Origin: Actinomyces ruminicola
Lineage (GTDB): Bacteria > Actinomycetota > Actinomycetes > Actinomycetales > Actinomycetaceae
Direction of reading: 5' to 3'
Length of the DNA: 64,000 nt
Assembly (NCBI RefSeq): GCF_900103885.1
Contig: NZ_FNIM01000013.1
Location: forward strand, 1 to 64,000
Position numbers and translations under genes: made by a program. Under the pieces are notes generated by a model. It had not been told where the DNA came from, ran no database searches, and saw nothing but the letters and a program-made list of their open reading frames with translations. Shown here in pieces: positions 1 through 9,327 of this stretch. How positions within the stretch are numbered: position 1 is the first letter of the stretch; every line of letters begins with the position of its first letter.

Positions 1-288
1 ACCTCCCAGGCCTTCGCCGACCACCTGGCCTCTTATGGGATTCGGCCGTCGGTGGGGCGTACGGGGGTGTGTTGGGACAATGCGTGGGCGGAGTCGTTCA
101 ACGCGACATTGAAGAATGAGCGCGTGTATCGTATGGTCTACCCCACGCGGGATAAGGCGATAAGGGATGTGGCGGCGTGGATTGAATTGACCTATAATCA
201 AAGACGTTTGCACTCGGGGATCGGGTACCGCACACCCAACCAGTTCGAACGCGAACTACAGCAGGCCGCCACCCCGAAAGCAGCCTGA
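1..288 (+). CDS. IS3-family transposase (integrase core), 3' part only
   Basis: The reading frame is already open at base 1 and ends with TGA at 286-288, so only the last 95 residues of a transposase are in the window. The visible part has the C-terminal integrase-core signature of IS3-type OrfB: GRTGVCWDNAWAESFNATLK holds the WDNA..ES..TLK region that includes the third acidic residue (the E of AES) of the DDE triad, followed by a YNQRRLHSGIGYRTP motif typical of the family. The protein cuts and joins the ends of its own insertion sequence. The right end of the element probably lies a short way downstream, within about 290-335, where there is an A-rich GTGTCCAAAAAACAC stretch, but the left end is outside the window so the terminal repeat cannot be confirmed. 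Whether the copy is intact cannot be told. Confidence 0.9.
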   Translation, partial: TSQAFADHLASYGIRPSVGRTGVCWDNAWAESFNATLKNERVYRMVYPTRDKAIRDVAAWIELTYNQRRLHSGIGYRTPNQFERELQQAATPKAA

Positions 289-353
289 CAAACACACAAC
301 AACACCGTGTCCAAAAAACACCCAGCATTCCAGACCGCCTGAGACGGCGTCTA

Positions 354-410
354 GGGCGGTCCAAGCAGGGCTGGGCGGTACAAGTAGGGCTGGGCGGGCC
401 AAGCAGGCGC
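354..410. repeat. Three tandem 19-bp repeats upstream of serS
   Basis: Units at 354-372, 373-391 and 392-410 share the pattern GGGCGGtcCAAGcAGGGCT. They sit between the IS3 end and the serS -10 box. A similar GCGGTCCAAGCAG word ends a second tandem array at 47910-47952, so this looks like a dispersed repeat family rather than a serS-specific control site. Confidence 0.7.
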
Positions 411-431
411 GGGCGCCCGTCCGCTCCCGGA

Positions 432-437
432 TACACT
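432..437 (+). promoter_or_regulatory. serS -10 box, leaderless start
   Basis: TACACT lies 7 bases before the ATG of serS, with no Shine-Dalgarno sequence between. This spacing would place the transcription start at or next to the ATG. The same arrangement recurs at several other genes in this window. Confidence 0.55.
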
Positions 438-444
438 CGCACCC

Positions 445-1719
445 ATGATCGATCTGCGTGCGCTACGTGAGAACCCCGAGCCCTTCCGTGACAGCCAGCG
501 TGCCCGCGGCGCCGACGTCGCCCTCGTCGACCGCATCATCGAGGCCGACGAGGCCCGCCGCACCAGCCTCGCCGCGTTCGAATCGCTGCGCGCCGAGCAG
601 AAGACGGTCTCCCGGTCGGTCGGCAAGGCGTCCACCCCCGAGGAGCGTGAGGCCGCGCTGCGCGGCGCCAAGGAGCTGGCCGAGCAGGTCCGCCAGGCGG
701 AGGCCGCCTCCAACGCCGCCGCCGCCACGCTCGACGAGCTCGCCTCCCAGTTCCAGAACCTCATCGAGGGGGCGCCCTCCGGCGGCGAGGAGGATTACGT
801 GGTCCTGCGCCACGAGGGCCCCGCCCCGCGCGACTTCGCCGCCGAGGGCTTCGAGCCCGCCGACCACCTGGCGCTCGGCGAGGGCCTGGACATCATCGAC
901 ACGCGCCGCGGCGCCAAGGTCTCCGGCGCCCGCTTCTACTACCTCAAGGGCTGGGGCATGCGCCTGGAGCTGGCGCTGATGACCGCTGCGCTGGACAAGG
1001 CGGTCGAGCACGGCTTCATCCCGATGACCACTCCGACCCTGGTCACTCCGCAGGTGATGGGCGGCACCGGTTTCCTCGGCGCCCACAGCGACGAGATCTA
1101 CTACCTTCCCGCCGACGACCTGTACCTCACCGGCACCTCCGAGGTGGCGCTGGCCGGCTACCACACCGACGAGATCATCGACCTGTCCGCCGGCCCCAGG
1201 CGGTACATGGGCTGGTCCACCTGCTACCGGCGCGAGGCCGGCGCCGCCGGCAAGGACACCCGCGGCATCATCCGCGTGCACCAGTTCAACAAGGCGGAGA
1301 TGTTCTCCTACTGCCGCCCCGAGGATGCCGCCGAGGAGCACCAGCGGCTGCTGGCCATGGAGGAGGAGATGCTGGCCCTGGTGGGCCTGCCCTACCGGGT
1401 GATCGACACCGCCGCCGGTGATCTGGGCTCCTCCGCCGCCCGCAAGTTCGACTGCGAGGCCTGGCTGCCCACCCAGAACCGCTGGATGGAGGTCACCTCC
1501 ACGTCCAACTGCACCACCTTCCAGGCGCGCCGCCTGTCCATCCGGGAGCGCCGCGACGGCAAGACCGCCCCGGTGGCCACCCTCAACGGCACCCTGGCCA
1601 CCACTCGCTGGATGGTCGCCATCCTGGAGAACCAGCAGCGCGCGGACGGGACCGTCGTCGTCCCCGAGGGCCTGCGCCCCTACCTGGGTGGTCTCGAGGT
1701 CATCGAGCCGGTCGCCTGA
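445..1719 (+). CDS. serS: Seryl-tRNA synthetase
   Basis: Class II aminoacyl-tRNA synthetase of 424 residues, the usual length, that charges tRNA-Ser with serine in the cytosol. The N-terminal 110 residues form the antiparallel coiled-coil arm ([18 protein letters not shown] onwards, rich in Ala/Glu) that grips the long variable arm of tRNA-Ser. The catalytic domain follows, with motif 2 around [21 protein letters not shown] and motif 3 near the C-terminus ([18 protein letters not shown]). ATG at 445 matches the conserved family start and lies 7 bases after a -10 box, so translation is probably leaderless. Two tRNA-Ser genes lie elsewhere in the window (15087 and 15277). The HAD phosphatase gene follows 47 bases downstream. 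Confidence 0.97.
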   Translation: MIDLRALRENPEPFRDSQRARGADVALVDRIIEADEARRTSLAAFESLRAEQKTVSRSVGKASTPEEREAALRGAKELAEQVRQAEAASNAAAATLDELASQFQNLIEGAPSGGEEDYVVLRHEGPAPRDFAAEGFEPADHLALGEGLDIIDTRRGAKVSGARFYYLKGWGMRLELALMTAALDKAVEHGFIPMTTPTLVTPQVMGGTGFLGAHSDEIYYLPADDLYLTGTSEVALAGYHTDEIIDLSAGPRRYMGWSTCYRREAGAAGKDTRGIIRVHQFNKAEMFSYCRPEDAAEEHQRLLAMEEEMLALVGLPYRVIDTAAGDLGSSAARKFDCEAWLPTQNRWMEVTSTSNCTTFQARRLSIRERRDGKTAPVATLNGTLATTRWMVAILENQQRADGTVVVPEGLRPYLGGLEVIEPVA

Positions 1720-1766
1720 CGGTATGAGCAGCGATAGCGCGCGCCCCGCCCGGTCGGCGGTCTGAG

Positions 1767-2774
1767 ATGTCCCCCAGGAACGACGACGGCGCCCCCCTGG
1801 TCGGCTCGGCCGCCTGGAACTCCCAGACGGTCGGCGTCTACGGGCCCGGATACGACCGGCCGCTGTCACACGACGACTACCACGCGCTCGTACGCGCCCG
1901 CATGGCCGACCTGGACCGCCTGGAGGCCACGGGCCCGGGCGGGCGGGCGCACCTGCTCCCCGATGAGCGGCTGGTGGTGGCGTTGGATGTTGACGGCACC
2001 ATCCTCGACCTGGAAGGCCGCGTCTCCGAGCGCGTCATGGCGTCCATCGCCCGCATGCGGCACCGCGGCGTGCAGGTGGTCATCGCCACCGGGCGCGGCA
2101 TCACCGCCGCCCTGCCCGTCGCCCGCCGCCTGGGGCTGACAGACGGGTGGATGGTCTGCGCCAACGGCGCCATCACGCTGCGCATGGACCCGGTCTTCCC
2201 GGGCGGATACGAGATCGTTGACTCGCGCACCTTCAACCCGTCCAGCGCCATCGACGCCCTGCTGGAGGCGGTGCCGGACGGGATCATCGCGGTGGAGGAC
2301 CTGGGGGCCGGCTTCCGGGTCTCCCGGCCCTTCCCCGACGGGGAGCTGATGGAGAAGCAGACCGTCGTCTCCCTGGACGAGCTGCGCCGCGAGGAGGTCA
2401 CCCGGGTGGTGCTGCGCGCGCCGGGAATGCCGGTGGACGAGTTCAGCGCCGTCGTCGGAAGGGCCGCGCTGCACTCGGTGGAGTACGCGGTCGGCTGGAC
2501 CGCCTGGCTCGACGTCGCCCCGCAGGGCATCACCAAGGCCTCCGCCCTTCAGGCGCTGGTGACCCGGCTGGGCACCGACGCCGGCCACGCCATCGCCGTG
2601 GGGGACGGCACCAACGACGTCGAGATGCTGCGCTGGGCGGGTGTCGGGGCCGTGATGGGCTCGGCGCCCCAGTGGGTCAAGGAGCAGGGCGACGTCGTCA
2701 CCGAGACCGTATGGCACGATGGTTGCGCGGCCGTGCTGGACGCAATCGTGGAGAGGACCCGGAGGAACTCATGA
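1767..2774 (+). CDS. HAD-superfamily hydrolase, Cof-like
   Basis: 335 residues. The HAD phosphatase motif I is DVDGT at residues 74-78 (nucleophile D74, general acid D76); motif II is in VVIATGRG, and motif IV is GDGTNDVEML near residue 272. The layout, with a large cap between motifs II and IV, is that of the Cof/class IIB group, which removes phosphate from small molecules such as sugar phosphates. The substrate cannot be read from sequence. The first 65 residues form an N-terminal extension with no recognised motif, and no clear Shine-Dalgarno precedes the ATG, so the true start could be later. The stop overlaps the start of the following lipoprotein gene (ATGA), so the two are probably translated together. 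Confidence 0.88.
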   Translation: MSPRNDDGAPLVGSAAWNSQTVGVYGPGYDRPLSHDDYHALVRARMADLDRLEATGPGGRAHLLPDERLVVALDVDGTILDLEGRVSERVMASIARMRHRGVQVVIATGRGITAALPVARRLGLTDGWMVCANGAITLRMDPVFPGGYEIVDSRTFNPSSAIDALLEAVPDGIIAVEDLGAGFRVSRPFPDGELMEKQTVVSLDELRREEVTRVVLRAPGMPVDEFSAVVGRAALHSVEYAVGWTAWLDVAPQGITKASALQALVTRLGTDAGHAIAVGDGTNDVEMLRWAGVGAVMGSAPQWVKEQGDVVTETVWHDGCAAVLDAIVERTRRNS

Positions 2775-4351
2775 GACCGTCGCGGAGCGCCCTGCGGCGC
2801 AGCGCCGCCCACCTCGCCCCCGCCGCTGCGGCACTGCTGCTGCTGACCGGAGGCCTGGCCGCATGCTCGGCGGACGACGCCGATCCCACCGCCTCCGCCA
2901 CGGACCCCTGCGCCGCGCTGACCGCCTACGGGGACTTCCCCGACGGCGCCACGGTCACCATCGCCACCGCCTTCACCGGTACGGAGGCGGAGCGCTTCGA
3001 CGCCTCCGTCGAGCAGTTCGAGGAGTGCACCGGCATCGATATTGTCCACAGCGGCTCGGACGCTCTGGAGACGGTGCTGCGCCAGACGCTGGAGGAGCCC
3101 GGGGCCGGGGAGGCGACGAGCACGGACCTGCCTGACCTCGCCGTCGTCCCCCAGCCGGGCCTGGTGCGCGACTTGGCGCGGGCCGACGCGCTGACCGCCC
3201 TGCCGGACGCCGTCGGGGCGAACGTCGAACTGGGGTGGGATCGCTCCTGGATGGATGCGGGCTCGGTCGACGGCGTCCTGTACGCCGCCCCGCTCATGGC
3301 GTCGGTCAAGTCCTTCATCTGGTACTCGCCGGTGGCCTTCGAGCAGGCCGGTTACGAGGTTCCCACCACCTGGGACGAGCTGGTGGAGCTGACCGAGCAG
3401 ATCGTCGCGGACCAGGCCGCACCGGCAGACGCGGATGGTGCGAAGACCGCCGCGGAGACCAGTGAGCCCGGTGCCACCCCCTGGTGCCTGGGCGTGTCCG
3501 ACGGCGATTCGACCGGCTGGACCGTCAGCGACTGGCTGGAGGAGACCCTGCTGGCCACCCGCGGCGTCGGCGCCTATGACGCCTGGGCCGGTCACCGTGT
3601 GGCCCTCGACGACGCCTCCGCCGTGAGCGCATTGGACGCGGTCGGCGACCTGCTCCTGGCCGACGGGAGCGTCGCCGGTGGCGGCGAGGGCGCCGTGAAG
3701 ACCACCGTGGAGGAGGCCGGCCAGCAGCTTCTGGACGGCTCCTGCTACATGCTGCACGCCTCCTCCGGCTACGAGAACCTGCTGCCCGCGGGCACCGAGG
3801 TAGTCACCGCCGATTCCGCGGCTGTCGGGGCCGCCACCGGCACGGATACGACCGGCGGCGCAGCGTCTACGGCACCTGCCACGGCCGCCGAGGCCCCGGC
3901 GGCGACGGGCGGCGTCGTCTCGGCGTTCCTCGTGCCCGGAGTGGCCGACGACGACGCCGGTGCCCCGGTGATCGTGGGCGGTGACTTCCTGGTGCGGATC
4001 GCCGCCTCGGACGGTGACGGGGCCGACGAGGAGGACGGCACGGCTCCCGATGCCGTCGAGGCCGTCATGACCTACCTGACCAGCGCCGCGTGGGCGCAGG
4101 CCCGGGTGGAGCTCGGTGGTGTGGCCACCGCCAACCGGGGCGTGAACGCCTCCGCCATGAGCTCCGACGTCGCCAGGCGCGCAACCGAGCTGCTGCAGTC
4201 GCGACAGTCGGTGATTCGCTTCGACGCCTCCGACTCCATGCCCGCGGGCGTGGGCACGGATGTGCTGTGGAGCGCGCTGACCCAGTGGACTACCGGCGAA
4301 TTGGACTCCAAGCAGGCGCTGGCCCAGGCGGAGGCCGCCTGGCCCGAGTGA
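2771..4351 (+). CDS. Extracellular solute-binding lipoprotein (sugar ABC type)
   Basis: 526 residues. ATG at 2771 overlaps the preceding stop as ATGA, has GGAGGA seven to ten bases upstream, and is directly followed by a lipoprotein signal: basic start, hydrophobic stretch, lipobox LAAC with Cys near residue 32. A longer in-frame start upstream would bury this signal and is rejected. The body resembles family 1 solute-binding proteins (ATAFTGTEAERFDASVEQFEECTG; VPTTWDELVELTEQIV; a late TRGVGAYDAWAGHRVALDD segment), close to alpha-glucoside-binding proteins. It would capture a sugar or oligosaccharide outside the membrane. No permease or ATPase gene is adjacent, so it is an orphan coupled to a HAD phosphatase. 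A low-complexity Ala/Thr insert lies at about residues 350-385. Confidence 0.82.
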   Translation: MRPSRSALRRSAAHLAPAAAALLLLTGGLAACSADDADPTASATDPCAALTAYGDFPDGATVTIATAFTGTEAERFDASVEQFEECTGIDIVHSGSDALETVLRQTLEEPGAGEATSTDLPDLAVVPQPGLVRDLARADALTALPDAVGANVELGWDRSWMDAGSVDGVLYAAPLMASVKSFIWYSPVAFEQAGYEVPTTWDELVELTEQIVADQAAPADADGAKTAAETSEPGATPWCLGVSDGDSTGWTVSDWLEETLLATRGVGAYDAWAGHRVALDDASAVSALDAVGDLLLADGSVAGGGEGAVKTTVEEAGQQLLDGSCYMLHASSGYENLLPAGTEVVTADSAAVGAATGTDTTGGAASTAPATAAEAPAATGGVVSAFLVPGVADDDAGAPVIVGGDFLVRIAASDGDGADEEDGTAPDAVEAVMTYLTSAAWAQARVELGGVATANRGVNASAMSSDVARRATELLQSRQSVIRFDASDSMPAGVGTDVLWSALTQWTTGELDSKQALAQAEAAWPE

Positions 4352-4391
4352 GCGGTCGTGAACGGCGGCCTCCTGCGCGTCGCCCAGCGGG

Positions 4392-7300
4392 TCAAGCCCG
4401 CGCGATCCGCAGGGTGAGGATTTGGAAGGGGCGCAGCGCGAAGCCGCGGCTCAGCGCGCCCGCCTGCCGCCCGCCCGGCTCATCGGCGGGCATGGTGCAC
4501 AGGTCGACGTCGCCTACCGGCCGCTCCAACAGATCGGTGGCGACCACCGAGGCGGCGGCGAAGCCGGTGGTGAGCGTGCCGCGAGTGCGGGCACCGAGGG
4601 ACTCGTACAGGCGGACGACGACGTCGCCGCTGCGGTCCTCGGCGAGCTTGACCGCCTCCACCACCACGCCCGCGCCGTCGACCGACACCAGCGGGGCGAC
4701 CTGGCGGGCGCCGGCGACCATGCGCGCGGGCAGGTTGAAGGCGTAGCCCTCCCGCACGGCGTCGTCGATTCCGGCGCCCGGCCGCAGCGCCACCCGCAGC
4801 CGGTGCCGGCCCTGATCGGCCTCGGGATCCGGGAACAGGGGAGCGCGCAGCAGGGACAGGCGCACCGTCGTGGTGGGGCGACCGGCGGCGTCGAGGTCAC
4901 GGGTGACGTCGTGCCCGTAGGTGGAGTCGTTCAGCACCGCCACCCCGTAACCGGGCTCGCCCACGTGAATCCAGCGGTGGGCGCAGATCTCGTAGCGGGC
5001 GGCGTCCCAGGAGGTGTTCTGATGCGTGGGGCGGGCCACGTGCCCGAACTGCATCTCAGCGGTGGAGGCGTCCGCCACCAGGTCCAGCGGGAAGGCCAGC
5101 TTGAGCAGCCGCTGGCGCTCATGCCAGTCGACGTCGAAGTCGAAGCCCACCTGCTTGGAACCCGGACGCAGGCGGATGCGCTCCACCAGCCTGGAGGCAC
5201 GGCCGAGCGTGCGGGTGACGCGCACGCAAACGCCGTCAGCATCCCGCGTGACCTCCCGGTCGCCCGCGTCGAGCACGTCCGTGACCGTGTGGCGGTACTC
5301 GGCATCGATGTCCCAGGCGTCCCACTGGCGCGGCGTATCGCGGTGCAGCTGCAGCAACCCGGCGCGGGCTCCCGGCGGCAGCAGCTCCCGGTCGGCCTCC
5401 AGGTCCACCACCGAGGTCAGTGTGCCGACGGCATCAACCACCAGGCGGAGCAGCCCGTTGTCAATGACCGTGCCGTCCGTGGTCTGCTCCACCGACACCT
5501 CGCCGACGGCGGCTATCGGCGCGGCGGCGCCCAGCGCGGGCACGCCGTCGCGTGACGCCGGGGCGGCGTTGAGCAGCAGGGGGGTGTCGCCGCTCCCCAC
5601 GAGCACGGCGGCGGCGTCGGCGATCACCGCCTCGAGGGTGCGCGCAACCTCGGCGTACTCGGCCTCCGTGCGCTGGTACACCCAGCCGATGGAGGTGCCC
5701 GGGAGGATGTCGTGGAACTGGTTGCGCAGCACCGTGCGCCAGGAGTCCCGCAACTCCGCATACGGGTAGGGCGTCCCCTCCCGGACGGCCGCCGTCGCCG
5801 CCCACAGCTCGGCCTCCCGCAGCAGGTGCTCACTGCGGCGGTTGCCCTGCTTGGTGCGCAGCTGGGAGGTGTAGGTGCCGCGGTGGAACTCCAGGTACAT
5901 CTCCCCGTGCCACACCGGCAGCTGCGCGCCGCCCTGCGCGGTCAGGGCCTGCGCCTCCGCCTGGGTGCGCTCGAAGAAGCTGTTCGGGCTGCCCATCTCC
6001 ACCGTCGGCACCCCCTCCAGGTTCTGGAAGCGGTGTGCGGCCGCCAGCATCTCCCGGGTGGGGCCGCCGCCGCCGTCGCCGTAGCCGAAGGGCACGATCG
6101 AGGCGGAGCAGATCCCCTTCTCCGCGAAGTTCGCCTCGGCGTGGCGCAGCTCGGCAACGGATAGTCGGGCGTTGTAGGCGTCCACCGGGGGGAAGTGCGC
6201 CAGCACGCGGGAGCCGTCGATGCCCTCCCAGTAGAAGGTGTGGTGCGGCATGTGATCGGTGTCGTTCCAGGACAGCTTCTGGGACAGGAACCAGGATGAG
6301 CCCGCGGCTCGGGCGATCTGGGGCAGTGAGCCGCTGTAGCCGAATGAGTCCGGTAACCACACGTCGCGGGTCTCCACCCCGAACTCCTTCAGGAAGAACC
6401 GCTTCCCCTCAATGAACTGCCGGGCGAGCGCCTCAGAGCCGGGCATATTCGTGTCCGACTCCAGCCACATGCCGCCCACGGGCACGAAGCGCCCCTCGGC
6501 CACCCGCTGCCGAATGCGCTCGTACAGCTCCGGCTGGGCCTCCTTGACCCACTGGTACTGCTGGGCGGAGGAGCAGGCGAAGACGAACCGCGGGTCCTGA
6601 TCCATAAGGGCGAGCACGTTGGAGAAGGTGCGTACGCACTTGCGGACCGTCTCGCGCACCGGCCACAGCCAGGCAGAGTCGATATGCGCATGCCCGACGG
6701 CGAGCACGTGGTGCGCGCTCGCATTGGCCGGGGAGGTGAGCACGCCCGCCAGCTCGGCCCGCGCCGCCGCCGCGGTGCCGACGACGTCACCGGGGTCGAT
6801 GCGGTTGGCCGCCCGCTCCAGCGCCGTATCGATGCGGGCCCGGCGGGTCGAGTCCTGCGGGAGGGCGGCCGCCAGCTCCAGCAGGACGGTCAGGTCCTGA
6901 ACCAGCTCCCACACGACGTCGTCGCGCAGGGCCGCATCCACGGCGCCCAGACGGTACAGCGGCTCGCTGCCCGCGGTCTCCCGGTAGCCCAGGGGAGTGG
7001 GGGAGAACTCGAAGCCGCCGGCCACGTCCGGGTTGCTCGCGGCCTCGATGTAGACGTCGATCAGGTCCGGCTCGGCGTCCCAGGGCACCGCGTGGTTGCG
7101 CGGGGAGAGCGCCTTGACGGCCGCCCCGTCGGCGCGCAGCAGCAGGCCCTCGGCCTGGAACCCGGGCTGCGCGGCGGTGAACCCCAGGTCGATGCTCAGC
7201 TCCACGCGGGTGCCCTCGACTTCCCGCCACGCCGCGGGCACGCCTCCGGTCACGTGGAACCAGGTGGTGCCCCACGGCGGCCCCCAGGGGGTGCCGACGG

Positions 7301-7469
7301 CGATGGGGGAGTAGTGCTCGCCCACGGCCCGGGTGAAGGGGACCGGCTCGCCGGGCGCCTGCCAGGCCGACAGCTCCAGGGGCAGGCGGTCGCGGTAGAT
7401 CGCCGGGCGGATGTGGTCGCGCAGCAGGCGCTCGGCGCGCTGCTCAGTCAGGCGGGGGTTGGAGTGCAT
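4392..7469 (-). CDS. Alpha-mannosidase, glycoside hydrolase family 38
   Basis: 1025 residues, usual for bacterial GH38. The enzyme hydrolyses terminal alpha-linked mannose, for example from N-glycan fragments. The catalytic domain begins around residue 255 with AVGHAHIDSAWLWPVRETVR (zinc-binding H-x-D pair) and carries the nucleophile region DVWLPDSFGYSGSLPQI, then the middle and C-terminal beta domains common to the family. There is no signal peptide, so it acts in the cytosol on imported mannosides. It is the last gene of a unit with the binding protein (9327-10718) and two permeases; the gap to the upstream permease is 48 bases and GGAGAA precedes the ATG. Its place beside an AGE-type isomerase gene suggests a pathway from mannosides through free mannose. 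Confidence 0.95.
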   Translation of the reverse strand: MHSNPRLTEQRAERLLRDHIRPAIYRDRLPLELSAWQAPGEPVPFTRAVGEHYSPIAVGTPWGPPWGTTWFHVTGGVPAAWREVEGTRVELSIDLGFTAAQPGFQAEGLLLRADGAAVKALSPRNHAVPWDAEPDLIDVYIEAASNPDVAGGFEFSPTPLGYRETAGSEPLYRLGAVDAALRDDVVWELVQDLTVLLELAAALPQDSTRRARIDTALERAANRIDPGDVVGTAAAARAELAGVLTSPANASAHHVLAVGHAHIDSAWLWPVRETVRKCVRTFSNVLALMDQDPRFVFACSSAQQYQWVKEAQPELYERIRQRVAEGRFVPVGGMWLESDTNMPGSEALARQFIEGKRFFLKEFGVETRDVWLPDSFGYSGSLPQIARAAGSSWFLSQKLSWNDTDHMPHHTFYWEGIDGSRVLAHFPPVDAYNARLSVAELRHAEANFAEKGICSASIVPFGYGDGGGGPTREMLAAAHRFQNLEGVPTVEMGSPNSFFERTQAEAQALTAQGGAQLPVWHGEMYLEFHRGTYTSQLRTKQGNRRSEHLLREAELWAATAAVREGTPYPYAELRDSWRTVLRNQFHDILPGTSIGWVYQRTEAEYAEVARTLEAVIADAAAVLVGSGDTPLLLNAAPASRDGVPALGAAAPIAAVGEVSVEQTTDGTVIDNGLLRLVVDAVGTLTSVVDLEADRELLPPGARAGLLQLHRDTPRQWDAWDIDAEYRHTVTDVLDAGDREVTRDADGVCVRVTRTLGRASRLVERIRLRPGSKQVGFDFDVDWHERQRLLKLAFPLDLVADASTAEMQFGHVARPTHQNTSWDAARYEICAHRWIHVGEPGYGVAVLNDSTYGHDVTRDLDAAGRPTTTVRLSLLRAPLFPDPEADQGRHRLRVALRPGAGIDDAVREGYAFNLPARMVAGARQVAPLVSVDGAGVVVEAVKLAEDRSGDVVVRLYESLGARTRGTLTTGFAAASVVATDLLERPVGDVDLCTMPADEPGGRQAGALSRGFALRPFQILTLRIARA

Positions 7470-7517
7470 GGTGATGGTTCTCCCTGGTCTTGTCTGTGGT
7501 GGGGTGCCGGCGTCGGA

Positions 7518-8396
7518 TCAGCCCTTGACGGCGCCGGCCATGGCGAAGCCGCCGCCGACGCGGCGCTGCACGATCAGGTAGAGCAGCAGCACGGGGGTGG
7601 AGTAGAAGATGGAGAAGGCGGCCAGCTTGCCGTAGGCGATGGAGCCGTGGGTGCCGAAGAAGTTGTAGATGGCCACCGCGGCGGGCTGGTGCTCGGGGGA
7701 GAACAGCAGCACGAAGGGCACGAAGAAGTTCCCCCAGGCGCCGGTGAACACGAAGATGAACACCACGGCTATGCCGGGCTTCATCAGTGGCACCACTATC
7801 CGCCACAGGGCGGTCATTGCGGAGGCGCCGTCGACCCAGGAGGCCTCCTCCAGGGAGATCGGCACGGAGTCCATGAAGTTCTTCATCATCCAGATGGCCA
7901 TGGGCAGGGAGGTGGCCGCCATGAACAGGATGGTGCCGGCCACGGAGTCGAGCAGCTGGAAGCTGACGAACAGGGTGTAGACGGGCACCATCATGGCCGT
8001 GATCGGCAGGCAGGTGCCGAACAGGATCGTGTACATGAACCCCTTGTTGAAGCGCATCTGGAAGCGCGAGAGCGGGTAGGCGGCGAGCGTGGCCACCACC
8101 ACCGTGATCGCCGCGGTGCCGAAGGAGATGAGCAGGGAGTTCCACAGCGGGCGCAGGGTCTCGTCGACGTTGGCGATCTCGGTGAAGTTCGCCAGCGTCC
8201 AGGTCTCCGGGATAGAGATGGAGACGGTGGCTGCGGGATCGAAGGCGGACAGGACGATCCAGGCCAGTGGGATCAGGAAGCAGATCCCGATCAGGCCCAT
8301 GATCGCCGAGGCGATGATCCTGAGCCCGCGTCCGCGCGGCGAGGAGAGTCTGAGCGATGCTATGGGCGACTGCTGCGTGTCGGGCCTGTCGGGCAT
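7518..8396 (-). CDS. Carbohydrate ABC transporter permease, MalG type
   Basis: 292 residues with about six membrane helices and the EAA loop signature of importer permeases (EASWVDGASAMTALWRIVVP), where the ATPase subunit docks. The C-terminus RRVGGGFAMAGAVKG is typical of MalG-like subunits. It pairs with the permease gene just upstream; the two are separated by a single base (TGA C ATG), with GGAGG before the ATG. No ATPase gene is present in the cluster, so a shared MsiK-like ATPase encoded elsewhere is the likely motor, as is common for sugar importers in Gram-positive bacteria. Confidence 0.93.
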   Translation of the reverse strand: MPDRPDTQQSPIASLRLSSPRGRGLRIIASAIMGLIGICFLIPLAWIVLSAFDPAATVSISIPETWTLANFTEIANVDETLRPLWNSLLISFGTAAITVVVATLAAYPLSRFQMRFNKGFMYTILFGTCLPITAMMVPVYTLFVSFQLLDSVAGTILFMAATSLPMAIWMMKNFMDSVPISLEEASWVDGASAMTALWRIVVPLMKPGIAVVFIFVFTGAWGNFFVPFVLLFSPEHQPAAVAIYNFFGTHGSIAYGKLAAFSIFYSTPVLLLYLIVQRRVGGGFAMAGAVKG

Positions 8397-8397
8397 G

Positions 8398-9327
8398 TCA
8401 GTCCACCTCCGGTTTGAGCAGTTTCATGTAGACGACGGAGAACAGCGCTCCCACCAGCAGGGTGACGGTGGCGATGGCCGTGCCGTAGCCGACCTGGGAG
8501 AACTTGAAGGCCTCCTGGTAGGCGAGCACCGGCAGGGTGGAGGAGCTGGTGCCCGGGCCGCCTCCGGTCATGACCCAGATGAGGGTGAAGACGCCGAGCG
8601 TCTGCAGCGTGGTGAGCATGAGGTTGGTGGCGATGGACCGGCGGATGATCGGCAGCGTGATGCGGAAGAAGCTCTGCACGGTGGAGGCGCCGTCGATGGC
8701 GGCGGACTCCTTGACCTCGGGCGGCACCTCCGCGAGCGCGGCGTTGTACTGCATCATTGAGAAGGCGGTGCCGCGCCAGACGTTGGCGAGGATGACCGAC
8801 AGCATGGGGAAGGCGAGCAGCCACTTGGGGCCTTCCAGGCCGATGAAGGCGAGCATCGAGTTGAGGGTGCCCTCGGAGGCGAAGAAGGCGTAGCAGGCGA
8901 AGGCCGCCACGATCTCCGGCAGCGCCCAGGCCACCACCACGATCCCGCCCACCAGGGAGGCCAGGGGGCGGGCGCAGTGCCGCATGAGGACGGCCAGCGC
9001 CATGCCCAGCACGTTCTGGCCGACAATCGCCGAGGCGAAGACGAACACCGCCGTCAGGAGGATCGACTTGAGGAAGGCCGGGTCGGACAGGAGGGTGACG
9101 TAGTTGTCCAGGCCCACGAAGGAGGGCGCGGCGGCCTTGTAACCGCTCATCGCCCGGTCGGTGAGCGACCCGTACAGCGAGTAGACGATCGGCCCGAGCA
9201 GGAACAGGGCGAGCAGGACGACCGCCGGGATGAGCGGGGCGGTGCGCCGCAGAGTCCTGCCGGGGCGAAGGCGGGACGACGGCGCGCCCCCGCCCGCCGT
9301 CGTCGCGGTTGCGGCCGGGGCGGTCAT
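8398..9327 (-). CDS. Carbohydrate ABC transporter permease, MalF type
   Basis: 309 residues, membrane protein with the first helix at about residues 30-50 (LIPAVVLLALFLLGPIVYSL) and the EAA loop (VKESAAIDGASTVQSFFRIT). I place the start at ATG 9327 because it overlaps the stop of the binding-protein gene (TGATG) and gives the usual family N-terminus; a longer open frame runs upstream but overlaps the binding-protein gene and has no family features. It forms the translocation pore with the next permease. Confidence 0.92.
   Translation of the reverse strand: MTAPAATATTAGGGAPSSRLRPGRTLRRTAPLIPAVVLLALFLLGPIVYSLYGSLTDRAMSGYKAAAPSFVGLDNYVTLLSDPAFLKSILLTAVFVFASAIVGQNVLGMALAVLMRHCARPLASLVGGIVVVAWALPEIVAAFACYAFFASEGTLNSMLAFIGLEGPKWLLAFPMLSVILANVWRGTAFSMMQYNAALAEVPPEVKESAAIDGASTVQSFFRITLPIIRRSIATNLMLTTLQTLGVFTLIWVMTGGGPGTSSSTLPVLAYQEAFKFSQVGYGTAIATVTLLVGALFSVVYMKLLKPEVD

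Noticed and set aside
463-1869. Long open frame of 468 codons on the minus strand over serS
   Set aside because: It is the antisense shadow of serS, whose full motif set is on the plus strand; such frames are common at 70 % G+C.
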